64,000 bases of DNA from Ceraceosorus guamensis (taxonomy: Eukaryota > Basidiomycota > Exobasidiomycetes > Ceraceosorales > Ceraceosoraceae), in contig NW_020290025.1 in the NCBI RefSeq assembly GCF_003144195.1, positions 62,001-126,000 of the forward strand. Direction: 5' to 3'. The position numbers and the translations under genes were made by a program. The notes beneath the pieces were generated by a model, which saw nothing but the letters and a program-made list of their open reading frames with translations, ran no database searches and was not told the origin of the DNA. Numbering within the stretch: position 1 is the first letter of the stretch; each line of letters begins with the position of its first letter. Positions 22,375 to 35,546 of this stretch are shown one piece after another.

Positions 22375-24328
22375 CTACCGCCTCCCTTCACTTGCCATTG
22401 ATTGCTCGAAACGCCTTCGAACGCTTTCTGGATCGCCATATTTTAGTGAGCTTGAGCTGGCCGAGCTGATCTCTTGCGCAGTGCGAAGCTTCGTGCTGCC
22501 CAGTCCAGCGCGGCCTTCCGTCGCTCTCGCCAAAATCTCGTCTCCAAGCGTGTGCCCCTCCTCTCCACCGCGCATCTTGGCCAACATTTGAAAGCCTCGA
22601 TTGGAATCGTTCAAAGGCGCTGGATCAGCAGTGGAGCGCTCCACAGTCCCAGTCCCAGCACCCCGAGATGGACCAGCGGCTTGATGACGCATCGCAGCTG
22701 ACTCCGCCGATTGTGCTTGAGCAGGTCGTCCTGGCGAAGCGCTGCGACGTCTACCCCAAGCCCTCTTCTGTTTCGACTCTCCAGGGTGCATGGCTCGCCG
22801 GGCAGCTGCTCTGTCAAGGTACACTGGACCTGCCGCTTGTCCTGATGCAGATTCCTCGCTACGTCCGTCTTCGTCGTCTTGGCTTCCCAGATACTGCTTC
22901 CTCATGTCTTTCATGCGCTGACGTCGCAGCGCTTCCGTCTCCACCTTGCGATCCATTGGGACACGCTCCGTGGTCGACGTAGTGCTCTTGTTGCCTACTT
23001 GACGCTGAAGGCTCTCTGCTATGAGTTCTGCTCGACCTGCTCCAGCGCCCTCCGCGTCTGTGATTGATGACTTTACCTTCTTGTCGCTGGGCCGAAGCTG
23101 GATCTCATTTGTCCCATCACTGTGAAGTGAACATCTTTGACAGGCCAAAGAGCCATGCAAATGAACCTCGAACGTGGTGTCGCCAATCCGCAGCCAGTCT
23201 TCATTGTCGAGTCTCATGGGACTACTGGCTTTCCGTGCCTCGGACAAGCGGGTGAAGCGGCTTGTCGGAAGGCCTGAAGCCAGCTCATCTGCGGCACCTT
23301 CGGGGATCGATTTGCAAGCAAGATGATACGTGCCGTGCACCGAGCCAACATCGGTGATGAACCAAGCTCCTGCGCCTGACATGCTGGACACCAGGTAGAA
23401 TACGTTCGCATGATGCTTCGATACCTCCATGGCTGGCAAACGGATGCGGGAGGTGAAGGTCTTGTCACGCCCCTAACGATGGCATGGCAACGGCACTCAG
23501 CCATGCTGAAAGACCCTCACACTGGCGTTGACTAGAATTTCAGCACTACTCACAATGCTGACGCTTTCTTCCCTAGCGTCGATCACTGCCACACGGCGTC
23601 CCTCGGGTAGCACCTTTGAGGAAAGCGCCACCAACCGCATCTGGCCCGTCGCGCCGCTTCCAGCTGCGTCACTCGCCGCTGCAACATCGGGGGCAGCAGG
23701 GCGAGGATCCGGGTGGTAAGTACTTGGATGCCACTGAGCCTCTTGTCCATGTCTGCGATCATGCCACTGTAGAGATCTTGCCCCCTGGTCGCGGTAATAG
23801 TGATCGGCTAAGCTGCGACTTTGGGGATCTGAGCGCCAGGTGTGCCGATCGCCGGCGTGATCTTGGGTCGATGACCAGCCATCATAGTTTCCAGCATCCC
23901 AGCGATCATCCGCACCTCGCCATCGATCCTCTGGATGGGCCGTCCGATCAGAGTATCGATCATGCTGCCATCGATCCGATCTGTGCCAATCGCTACGATG
24001 ATACTGCCTATGGCTATGCAGATCGTAAGATTCGGCTTCATGATGATGTCTTGCGGGCTCTCGAAGACGCGAATCCTCGTGCCAGCTGCCCTCTTCTTGG
24101 TAAGGTAGCCTTCGATCTCGATCTAGATCATCGTAAGCAATCCGACTCTACTCTCGGAAGGAGCATAGGTCCAACATCAGCAAAGCTGCCCGAGTTGGAG
24201 ACCTGTCAAAGCTTCTGCTACGTGATGCGCAGCACTTTCGGACTGACTCTTTGAGACCCCTCTCCTCGTCGACGCTCAAATCCATAGTCTTGCCGGTGGT
24301 CGTCATTGCTTAGGAACCCATCATCCAT
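22375..24328 (-). CDS. FHA-domain protein with degenerate G-patch (AGGF1-like)
   Basis: Probable nuclear protein; FHA domains bind phosphothreonine and G-patches activate DEAH helicases. Modelled exons: about 24328-24248, 24147-23554, 23472-22375 (590 residues). The first intron is the least certain, with a GTCAGT donor and a possible alternative GTAGCA donor downstream. The N-terminal 190 residues are very rich in His, Asp, Arg, Tyr and Trp. The FHA domain (about 195-290) reads RLVALSSKVLPEG, then GRDKTFTSRIRLP, S243-KH-H246, then GSVHGTYH, the canonical GR/SxxH/GT pattern. Near residue 515 NRGFQMLAKMRGGEEG resembles the start of a G-patch, and GRAGLGS its end, but the central conserved glycines and tryptophan are missing. 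The combination recalls AGGF1-like proteins. The role in this fungus is unknown. Divergent from TEL1. Confidence 0.85.
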
Positions 24329-25307
24329 CTTGAAAGTAGACGACAGCTGACAGTTCTTGTCGAATTTTGTGCAGACTGAGTCGTGGGATATGTGATCATG
24401 TGTCTGACTCGGACTGGTCGGGCGGGGTGGGGCAATCAGACCATTTCACTCGATTGTCGCGCCCTGGCTGGAAGACGTCTCGTGGCTGATGTCGACCTCA
24501 CGATCGCGATTGCGCGATTTTTGATTCGCGACTCTGATTCAATTCAAGATTGTGATGCACATTCACGATTGATGATTTGACAGCCATGCACGCATGCATA
24601 TTCAAAGGTCAACCTGGTTTAGTCTTGAGTGTATGGTTTGGCACATGCTTTCATTCTGATCTTACAAATCAGGCTCTTTTGGGATTTCGTGATCAGGAAC
24701 TGGATTCAATTTCTTCGTGTTAATCTTGAATGTTCATCTCTGGGTAGAAATATGTTTAATCTTTTGACTGTGGGCGGTGAGTTTTGTAGGTGTCTAGACG
24801 CGCTGTGCAATCAAGAATTCAAGACTGATTCAAAATGCCCAAGCAGCCAATCAAGAATACTTGCTTTATTCTTGACACCTGATTCTGAAGCGGTGCGACC
24901 ACGCGGGTGCAGCCATGGACTACCCGGTCTACCTGCCACAGCGCTCAGCGAACGCTTCACTCCCAGAATGACGATTCGCGATCCGGTGCGCACACTCTTC
25001 ATCCTCAATACCACATTTAGACGAGGCTAATTCCATATCAATAGAGCTGGGATCAGTGCGACGACTGTTGCTCTTGATGCGGACTTGTGCACCTCGCTGG
25101 CTTAATCCGCATGGAAGGGGTGTGGAAGAACGCCGGGAGTTGGACGTCTGCAAGGAAGTCATCTCGATGCTGCGGGCAGACGTTCTGCTCGAAGGTCAGG
25201 ACACACTCTTACTATAGGGTCAGAGGTGCACGTTGCGAGGTGAGATGGTGTTGCCTGCCATCTCTATGCCATCAAGGCTGCCAAGCTGAAGTCTTCTTGC
25301 CCACAGG
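24329..25307. promoter_or_regulatory. Divergent promoter region FHA gene / TEL1
   Basis: A 980-base interval between divergent start codons. It contains an island at 24490-24600 of repeated GATT/ATTC/CACGATT units and a copy of the TGANTCAAAATG-type motif at 24827-24837. A short coding-like patch near 25078-25215 was examined and not accepted as an exon. Confidence 0.5.
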
Positions 25308-28300
25308 ATGAGTCAGACTGGACTTCAGGAGGCGCTTCGGTTGCTGACGAGCGACAAGATAAAGGGCAGAGAGGAGGGACAGACTGCGATACGGGCCATC
25401 TTTGGCAAGCGCTCGGTATGCGCACGCTTCGACGAGGAAGATCCAGATCGCCAGCGCTGGGTTCGGGTCATCGAGGCCCTCTTTGCGTGTGCTGCCTTGG
25501 ACAAAGCTGCGTGTATGAAGCGTGGGGACTGGCAGGATGCTCCTCAGGTCGCCATTAATCGGGTCAAGCACAGCGCTCAGACGGCTCGCTGGCTCATCGA
25601 GCAAGCTATCGCAGAATTTCGGCTCCCAGCCGTGTTTGCTGTGCTGCAGCAGACCTTCAGGCTGCTCGAGCAGCGAGGCCAACCTTTCCAGCCTGTGTTG
25701 TTGGAGTGTTTGCAGGCGATGGGTGCGGCCTTGAGCTACGCGCCTCATATCGATCACTTTGATGAAGCTCGATGGTCCGACACAGCGGGTCTGCTGTGTA
25801 ATATCCTCTTTAAAGACAGGCTCTCCGCCAAGTTGGAACAACATCAAGAGGCTGACATTCGACTTGACGGTGCCCCTCAGCCAAGCCCATCCGATGGAGA
25901 AGATGGCGACGCGGCGCCATCGGCGCAAGGGCTGGCCACTTCCGACCGGCGCAAAAGGCCCAGGTCTGCCAGCGCCGCGAACGCGAGCTCCCAGAAGAAC
26001 GTTGCCGGTCCGGAGGACGTCGAAGTGATGAAGGCCATTCAGAAGCTCATTGAATCGACCACTGCGCCTCTTTGCACGGATGCGAAGCTTGGGCTGAGGC
26101 TTCTCAGCAAGTATGCCAGGTTTCTCCAAACTTTTAGAACAGACTCCACAGCCCACCTGCCTGCAATGATAGGGCTCAACGCCTTGCTGAACAAATTGCA
26201 GTACAACGAACGAATAACCGTCGCTCGCTTTGCGTTCTGGAGCTGGCCTTCCCTTTTAGCCATGTGGCCCACCAAAAATCGGCCTCTCAAGGAGCAGTTG
26301 GTCGTTTGCCTGCGAACCCTTCTGCCCATCGTTGCCCGTGCGCTTGCATGTCCAGGTCCTCGGGCAGCGGGTCTCGCCTCGTCAACGCAAAGCGCCGCTG
26401 ACGTGGCAGAGCAAGGGCAGCGCGCCAAGTGCCTGGCTCAGGTGTTTGAGCTCGTGCAAACGGAGTGTGACCATCGCTGGGCGATACCACCTCTCACGCT
26501 GGCCAATGTCGATCTCGCGCATCAACCTGGAGCTCCTTGCGCAGGGCTTGAAGCGGAACATGTGCTACTTGCTGGCACAATCAGGCCTGGCAGAGGTTTC
26601 ACCGCCCCTCACGCCCTTAGTTGGGCAATGCTCGAGCTTGCTGCCGATGCCGCAATTTGCATTCAGGCGCTGGGCTACTCTTCGACCCGAAGCGATCTCG
26701 TCCAATCAGCAAATGACATCGAATCAGGCGACGCGCAAGAAGTATCAGCAATCTCTCGCTTTAGATCGGCGCCTCATGGCCAGGGCTCGCATGCTGCCAG
26801 TACTCCCACATTCACCTCGAGAACGACAAGCGTCCTTCTGTCTAAAGGCGGCACGATTCGTCACGATGCCAAACGGCGCCGTCTGGAAGATTCGGCGATG
26901 GCCACATGGACCCCACAAAGCGCTGTTGGTACCCTGATAGGCAGATTGTGCAAAGCAGCAAGCTTGCTCGAGCCCGCTAAGCGTATTTGGTATCTGCAAA
27001 TCATTCTCTTTGTCAACGCGAGGCACTGGAAGCAGCTAGATCCCGACGAACGCCGAGCTGTCCTCGAGTACCTCCTTGGTCACGCTTCTGGCGACGATAT
27101 AGACGTTCAGTGTTGGTCTCTCGTCGCATTCGCAGCAGCCGCTCGCAACTCGGCATCCTCGCGCACTGTAGCTGAGGCTTCGATCTGGTCAAGTATATGG
27201 CCACTGGCATGCCGGCGGATGACCATGCCCGGCGCCGCTCGCGCTGGTGCCCACGCTGCACTAGCCATACTTCAAGCTGGGCTCCTGGAGCCGAGTATCA
27301 TTCACCCTCAGATCGAAACGCTCCTTGGGAGCATTGACCTTCAAGGTCCCAATCAAGTCTCCGACGCTGTGTGCGCCTTTCTCTGCGAGTGCCTGTGTCG
27401 CTGTCGAGCTACGCCTGGCATAGATGCTCGTACAATGGAGCAAAAGTGCGCTACATGGCTAATGGCTACCTGGTCTCCTTCAGAAGCTGTTTCTAGGCGC
27501 TCGAAAACGAACATTCGCGCGGAAGAGCAAGGCGCGGTCGATCTTGCCAACCTCATGGCAAACATCTGCCGACTTTCTCGTTGGCCGACTCTCGCACGCG
27601 TGCGTCCATTGCTCCCATCCTGCGCCGTCATAACGCAGAACCTTGATAACGCCGAGAATGCCTCACTCGGAGCGTTCCTCTTGCAATGCGACGTGAGCGA
27701 CCCCGAGGTCGCTTCCGACTCCGCGCAGCTCGCCGACGTGGAGTTCGAAGAAGGGGTTCCTTCGCGAGAACCAGAGCCGATCGGTCAACGGCTGCTCGCG
27801 TTTGTTGACCGCAATCTGCAGATCTTTCTAGATGAGTGGTCGGATGCCAGCGACAGTACTGGCAAGGTCAGACTGAAGGCGCATGGCACAGTAGAACAAG
27901 TGCGACGTACGGTGGACTTCGCGACCGCCGCGCTCTTGTTCGACGCGATCCTTCGAGCAAATCACGTGGAATCGTCTCGTACGCTCTCATCCGCCGCTAG
28001 TAGCTTATTGGCCTCTGCAATCGGCGCAGCAGCTGACCAGCGATGGGCGCCTTCAGCACGCCTTACAATACTCAAGGGTCTCGAGCCGCTGCTGCCTTGT
28101 CGACCTGTGGTACGATCAGATAGCACGCTTGACAAATGGTCAGCACTTGTCCGGCCAGGAGCTCATTCTGGCGCGCAACGGAAGCTTACCAATGACTCAT
28201 TGAGCAAGCCTCCAGACGTCCCGTCCGCCGTATTTCACGCTCGGCTTTGGCGTCAAATAAGCTGTCAAGAAGTGATCCTCGAAACTTTGCGGAGTGTGCT

Positions 28301-31300
28301 TGGCCGAGTGGCAAAGCCCACTGAATCGTTGCGAAGCGTCGGTACTCAGGCTGTCGCGGCGGAGGACGACGGAGTGTGGAGCAATATTCGCTCTGCGGAC
28401 GATGGCCAGAGGTCGGAAAATGCGTCTGCTGTTGAAGATCTCACCAATCGTCTCACGATCGAGCTTTGCATCGGAACTCTGTGTGATGTCCCCATGTTGA
28501 GGCTGCCACAAACGCCGTGCCAGCGCTCCGGAGAAGGCGTTCTACGTGAAGAAGACGTCGCCACTAGCAGCTTCGGACCTGGTAATACTCAACCTCAAGC
28601 GACATCAGACGACACCATCAGTCAGCTCCTTGTTGAGGGACCCATAAGTTTTTTGCAATTAGCTCTTGGGACCGCTTGTCGATTGTTTGAGCAGCATCGC
28701 CTACACTTCACCCGCAGCACGCTGAACACCATCATTGTCCGACTTGGTGATGACATGCTCTTGCTATACGAGCACGAACAAAGCGAGCAGGCGCAGCTGC
28801 TAGCCATCAATCTTCTTGACCGCACCCTTTCGGCATGGTCTCACCCCTCCGCGTCCCAGTCCGAGCTTCAACGTAACGCCGAGAAGCTTGCCGGCTACTT
28901 TGCCAAACGTTTCTCAAAACGGCACATGCTTACTGCCCTTGTTCGACTACGATCAGGAGTCTTCGTTGAGCGCATGCTCAGGTGCATGTCGGGAGCCGAT
29001 CGCATAGTATCTAAAACGCTGGTCGCGCCCATCAAGTGGCGCCCAGAAAGGCCGGCGGATCTCAAAGCGCAGTCGCTTCTGCACTCGCTCCTAAGATCTG
29101 TCGTGGATAAAGATGCAGGTGTCCGTTTTGCCGCAGCCTCCCGTGTTGGCCGACTTGTCGACATATGCGCATCTGGCAAAATTCTTAATCTCGAAGCCCT
29201 TTACGAGGAGCTGAGGAGTCTACTGCCGGACGACGTATCAGATGCTGAGCTGATGATGACGCGAGTTCTGACTCTAGGTAACGTGTTGATCTCAAACGGG
29301 CCCGTGCGCTATCTTGCGATCTACCACCTCCTCGAGCTCTCGCTCGTCAGCACCCAATATCACGAAATACTCGCTACGGTCTTTGAGGCGGTTGCGTTGC
29401 GCTTAGGCTTCGCTAGTGCTCGCGATTTGTGGCTCCACTTCTGTCCTAGCTCGACGTGGTTCCTTATACAAGGCGGCTATGATCCTCTACGTCTGCCTTA
29501 CAACGTTCTTGGGTATACGTCCCGCAAACACTGCGTGGAAGGGACCTTCCGACCTGTCGCTTCCATACTTTTGGCTGCAGAGCAGGATCACCATCTGGAA
29601 GCTTTCACTACCCTCACGAGCTTCACTAGGAAGAGCACTGACACCGCTATGAAAGAATGTTTGCCTTTTCTTGCCGCCATTGAGGCTGGCTCGTTAGGAG
29701 AAGAGAGCGCTTTCTCGCAAACCAGACCGGATTACAAGCAGCAGCGCAAGACTCTGCAAGCTCGTCTTGCCTCGCGATGGCATCTACCTCCAGCGCGCTT
29801 CCACGAGATCAGCGCCATGCTGTCAGAGACCGCAAATTTAGTCGTTGTCGCTCTTCTCCAAAATTTGTACGACTCCACTGATCGAGACCGGCGGAGCGAC
29901 GCAACCAGCCTTGACACGATTCCAGGCGTAGGCAGAGGTTTGGGTATCGTTCTCACCGCTCTCGAGGGGGGCAATCCTCAGAGTGCCATGGTGCTTCGCG
30001 CTCTCCTCCGACCAATAGACGCGCACGAAGCTCCAGACCTAGACTCATATCTTCCTGCTAGGCCCTTTTACAGCGCTGCAGCGGTCTATCACGGCCTGCA
30101 GATCCTGGCAGACGGAGAAGACGAGCTGGTGAGCGCCGCTACAGCGTACCACGTTGTCCGGCGTTTGTTCGGTGCCATAGCTAGCGGATGCTTGATCAAT
30201 GATCAGCATAGACATTTGTTCGCATTGAAGCTATATATCGCTATAGCATCCCCATCAATCATTGAGGACAACGTTGTGCTATGTTGCATCATCCAAGGAG
30301 CCTTGGGCCTTCTTCAAGCCTTAGACTTAAGCGACCAGACCCTGAGCCTACTCGACTGGAGCCTTCGACGCGTACTGCATCTCTCACCTACATCACCTCG
30401 CCTTGCACCTCTGCTGACTGCACTGTTGCACACCGCCGAGTCGCTCGACGTCAGTGGCGAAGAGAACAAGCGCAGTCTTAGTACGAGAATACTTTCGTGG
30501 CTAGGCCGAGTCCTGCAGGAGTCCACTGATCACCAAGCTCAGTCGACAATCTCATTGGTGCTTCTGGCTTGGCCTGCCGAGCTGCCAGCACCTTTAGCAG
30601 CTCAAATGGAGGGCAAGATGTCGATAACAGATTTTGCCAGCGCGACTTGCCAGCTGCCGGCCAACGCCATGAATGCATACTTCATTCGTCGGCTCGAGCC
30701 TGCCCTGGCTGCAGCATCAGAGGATGCGAGGAACGAATTTCAAGCTGGCGCCATTTGGCGGCTCTTGGCACCCAGTGCGGCCGACGACAACATCGTCAAG
30801 CGTGGTGAACGGGCTCATGCACTAGCAAGAATACTTTACTTGTGTCAAAATCAGCTGAGGTCACCGTCGGCGAATCACAACGGCGCAGAGCTGTCGGCTG
30901 CCTTGCCCGCCTACGCCCTCAGCGAAGATTTATGTGCAGACCTCCTAGGACCGCTGAAGAGTGCGATCCTGGCGGTGCTGCTGGATTCCTTGAACAAAGT
31001 TGAGTCAGTAAGCACAGTCGACACTCTACTTCGTCCTCTCTGCGCCATCCTCAGCTCCGAGCCCGCGTTGCGCGAAGCTCATGTCAGAACCGATAGCGCA
31101 TCATTGCACGAGTTCAACTTGCTCTCCGCATTCGCTTCCGAAATGCACGTCCCTCGGCGCCGCTCGATCGTGGAGCTTGAGCTCTGGTCTATAGATTGTT
31201 CATCGGACGACTACGAAATATGGGCGTCCCGCTTTGCGCTGCTGCTATGCGACGTGCTTTCCCTGTTACAGCCCGTCTCTTTCTTCGGGCAGATCGCTCC

Positions 31301-34300
31301 TGTTCTTCGGCACAACTGGCAGATGGCAGGCACCCTGCTGCCTGCGTTGCTGCATGCTACACTTGAGACGGAGCAGCTCGCGCAAGACCTCTCAGAGATC
31401 CAAGGGTCCTCTGCCACCATTTCGAAGCACTTCACAGCCTTATTAGAGCGTCCCGAATGCGACAGACGAATTTGGAAAGCAGTGATTGAAATGGTCATCC
31501 ATCTTCGCAAGTACGTTCGCGGTGACTCGCCCATCGGTGATCAATGGCTGCAGATCGACTTTCTTCTGTTGGCACGTTGCGCCTCCGACGTTCGCCGCTT
31601 TGCCTCCGCGATGCTTTTCGTGGAACTTGCGAAGGAGTACACAAGGCCCGATGGTGGTGAAGAAGACTTCAACTCGAGCGATCCCAAAGTACTGGAGCTT
31701 CTCTATCAAATCTGCGAAAGTATCGAAGACCCAGACAGCTTTTACGCGATTCGAGATAATGATCTTCGCAGAGCTCTAGTCGGAAGGCTGCATCACGAGA
31801 AGCGATGGGGCCGCGCGTTCGAAATGCACGCCGCAAGCCTGGAAAGTGCTTCTGATGCGCTCTTCCGTCGGGGTCTTGGAAGCGACACGGCACATCTCAA
31901 CCTGACCTTGCACGAGATGGGCTTCAACCGCCTCTCGAGTCTTCTTGACCGTGATGTCGCCAACCTGACCTCAGGTGGTGAAGGCTCAAATGAGCCCTGC
32001 AGCTTCCAAAGTACGAGCGCGAAAGTGCAAGGAGATGTTCGCGACATCACTTATGACGTAGCTTGGAGAGCTGGCAACTGGGACCTGCCACTTGGAGACC
32101 GAAGTCTGCTTGGCTCCGATCGCAACGTGTACGCCGCGCTGCGAGGCCTCCATCAGAATCGCAGTGCTTTCACTTCCAAAAGAGCCCTGCTCAACACTCT
32201 GAGCGACGAGCTGTCCGCTTTCAATACCATTGGACCGGAAGCAAACACCCTAGCTCGAAGGATTGGCCGGAATCTTATGAGTCTCGGAGAGGTAGCGCAG
32301 TGGCAAGGGCTCCTGTCCGGCAATGCCACTGCGACGCCTTTTGTCAACGCAAATCCAGAACACTCCAGCGACTTTTTGGAGTGAGTTGCTTTTCAACGTC
32401 CCATCTACCCGACGAGGCTGACACCCTCTGCGTTTCGTACCTGCCAGGTTTGACGACTTCGAGCGTCTCCTGAGCATACGGGTTGCTTTGATCCGACTCG
32501 AACGCTCCTATAGCCGCCGAGATGACATCGGCGAAGGCATTCGCACCGGTGTTGACGTAGACCTTTCTGCGAGGGAGATTGGAATCCTTATGCGCCTCAG
32601 CCAAGGGGCACGCGATCACGTGCTGCCGCAAACAGCCATGAGATCTGTCCTTGCAGCACAAGAGCTTCATAATGACGTTGCTGTCGACGCTCCTGTCGCA
32701 AGTGTTCGCGCTAAAAATTTCACGAGCGCAGGAGCCCTGACCGAAGAACTGGCAAGCGTTCTGTGGACACAAGGCGAGCACACAATGGCTATCCAAGCGC
32801 TGGAACATGTGCTGCCCCGACATGTATCCAACAACAACAAGGAAATGGTAGAGGCAGCACTCAGGAGGTCGAGACTGGTAGGTGGTCTAGCGAGGCTGTG
32901 TGATGAAGTCAACTGAGACTGACGTCGTGATTGAACAATTGTATACCATATCTCCCAGGGCCGCTGGCGTGCCACAGCTCGTTCTGACCAGCCGCGTCGT
33001 ATAGACTCGGACTACTTTCAGGTCGCTTGGGAGCTTGTTTTAGACGGCCGCGGTACTGCTGCTGACAGAGCGCAGGTTGCTCATGACTATGCGACCTTTG
33101 CAGATGAGCAGTGCCATAGCACGTCTGTCAATGAGGAGGTATGCAAGCTGGAGCGCTTCGTAAAGGACCGGCGAGCAGAAATCGACTCGATCGAGACCGC
33201 CATGGGCGAGGAGGCCGATGTCGGACGCAAGAAAAAAATGGGTCGTCAGAGGGGTGAGGCGAAGAAGCTTTTGAAAATCGACGAGGCCCAACTGGTGCAA
33301 CACGTCAACGCTCGCAAGGCCTTTCGCGACCGTGCAGCCAACATGTTTGCCGTTTCGCTGACTGACAGCGATAGCTTCGATGGAGACGTCATTAAGCTCA
33401 CGTCACTGTGGTTCGAACACGCGGATGACGAGGCGTTCAACGGTCGTTTGCGAGACTCTATACTAGCGATCCCTTCCCAGAAGTTCGTGCTTTTGATGCA
33501 TCAAATCTCGTCTCGGCTCTCCAAGACTGGAAGCAGCGCCCGCAACACGCCCCTAAGTGCTTCTTCTGCGACGAGCGAGACTTTTGCTTCAACGCTCTTC
33601 GCGGTCACGCGAAAGATGGCTTTGGAGCACCCCTTTCATTGCTTGTACGCTCTGTATGCTCTTCGAAAGGGGGCGGAATTGGAGAAGTCGTCTGCTCGCC
33701 GAGGCGAACTTAATCTGGCTCAGCTCGCAGCTAGTCCGCAGCAACTGCGCGGCGCAGCCGCGGAAGACATCATCCATCAAGCTCGCAATAATCCAAAGCT
33801 CAAGGGCCGTCTGACAGCATGGCAGAAGGTTTGCGATGCTTGTGTAGAGTGGGCGGAGATAAGTTTGCCACATACCTACCCCAGCCTCTACCCAAAAGGA
33901 CGCGTGGAACCGGGGGGACGGATCCTGCCGTCAGAGCCTCCGCTGAAGCTGCGTCGCATTAGGGACGTACCAGTGCCAGTCATGACATGCAGGCTAGCAC
34001 TCGATCCGACATGCAAGTACGAACACTTTGTCAGCATCGCACGATTTAGCGAACGTTTTTCAACTGCAGGCGGAATCCACAATCCCAAGATTACGGAGTG
34101 TCTCGGCTCCGATGGCCAGCGTTATAAGCAATTGGTGCGTAAAGCTCAGGATGGTCATCGGCATAGAGTTCGAGGGCGGCGCTTACGTCAGTCGGGCACA
34201 TCTTGAGCAGTTCAAGACAGAGGACGACTTGAGACAAGACGCAGTCATGCAGCAAGTCTTTGTGCTTGTGAATGGTCTTCTTCAGCGTGACAAAGCCGCT

Positions 34301-35546
34301 AGGAAGAGAAGGCTTCATGTGCGAACGTACGCTGTCATACCACTCGGACCGCAGTGTGGCCTTCTGGAGTTCGTAGCAGACACGGAGCCGATCGGGACGC
34401 AGCTGATGGACGCCCACAATAGGTGAATTTTCGGTCAGAGTAGTGCCGCCTGCTCTGAGCCTGGTCTGACAACTTCCCCTTGCGTCAGGCACGCTACGCC
34501 TGGAAGTCTAACGCCAATGGAAGCCCGCGTGGCAATGCACAATGCGCAAGGCGGCACTTACGACGAGCGCGTCGACACGTACCTCCAGGTCTGCGAGCGA
34601 TTCCCGCCAGCTTTTCGCTTCTACTTCTTTGATCGTTATCATGTTCCATTGACTTGGCTTGAGACTCGCCTGAACTACACCCGCAGTGTTGCGGTCTCTT
34701 CCATCGTCGGGCACATGCTTGGCATCGGTGATCGACACGTGTCCAACATTCTTCTCGATACGCACAGCGGCGAGGTCATCCACATTGACTTTGGCGTAGC
34801 ATTCGAGCAGGTGCGTAGAATGTGGTTGAGCTTCACGCTGCTGTGAGTCATTTCTTACTCCGCTTGCTTGCTTGTAGGGTCGTCTGCTGCCGATTCCCGA
34901 ACTTGTTCCGTTCCGCTTGACGCGCGATGTCATCGACGGAATGGGCCTCTCGGGTACCGAAGGCGTCTTCAGGCGATGTTGCGAAGAGACCCTTCGCGTG
35001 CTGCGCGAGGGTGCCAACGTAGTTCAAACGGTGCTGGAAGTCTTCAAGTATGATCCTTTATGGGCTTGGTGAGTTTTCTCGACTGCCCTCGCCCCGAATT
35101 TGTTGCTGTGCAGCTGAGCCAGCCAGTCTTGTGTCACTGCTTCTCCCAGGTCCTCGAATCCAGTCAAAGTCTTGAAGGCGCAAGCAGGCGGAGAAGACTT
35201 TTACGCTAACGCACCTCGGGTCGGCACCTCAGGCGTTCGTGGAGCTGCCTTGAGCTCCACCAACTCGGGCCTCGGTACTTCGGAGCCTGGCAGAGGCGAG
35301 CGGGGTACAGCTGAGCTGCTGGCCGAAAGGGCTATCAGCTCAGTCATGGCGAAGTTGTCGCCAAATCTCAGCGTCGAATACACAGTAAATGATTTGATCC
35401 AGCAAGCCACGATCCCAGAGCATCTTGGCGTCATCTTTCATGGTGAGCCTCAATTTCGTCTCCTGAGCGCTCATCTGATACAGTCGTATGAACTGATACC
35501 CTTCTTCTTTCGCTGCGGCATGACAGGGTGGCAGCCTGCGCTTTGA
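25308..35546 (+). CDS. TEL1: Tel1/ATM-family PI3K-like checkpoint kinase
   Basis: Serine/threonine kinase activated by MRX/MRN at double-strand breaks and acting at telomeres. Eight exons: 25308-32380, 32448-32877, 32959-34134, 34211-34422, 34489-34810, 34878-35068, 35150-35442, 35527-35546, giving 3238 residues, somewhat larger than human ATM. The first exon of 7.07 kb carries the HEAT-repeat solenoid. The N-terminal TAN motif is visible ([15 protein letters not shown], residues 10-24). The kinase domain has [20 protein letters not shown], the catalytic loop GIGDRHVSN (about 3040) and HIDFG (about 3060). The FATC end reads [17 protein letters not shown], with the last six residues in a 20-base exon. 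All seven introns lie in the 3' third, over the FAT and kinase region. Nothing catalytic is missing. Confidence 0.96.

Noticed and set aside
25078-25215. Coding-like patch reading EERRELDVCKEVISMLRADV upstream of TEL1
   Set aside because: It ends in a stop, and its only plausible donor cannot be joined in frame to the TEL1 start exon. TEL1 already begins with a complete TAN motif. It may be chance or a tiny unrelated gene.
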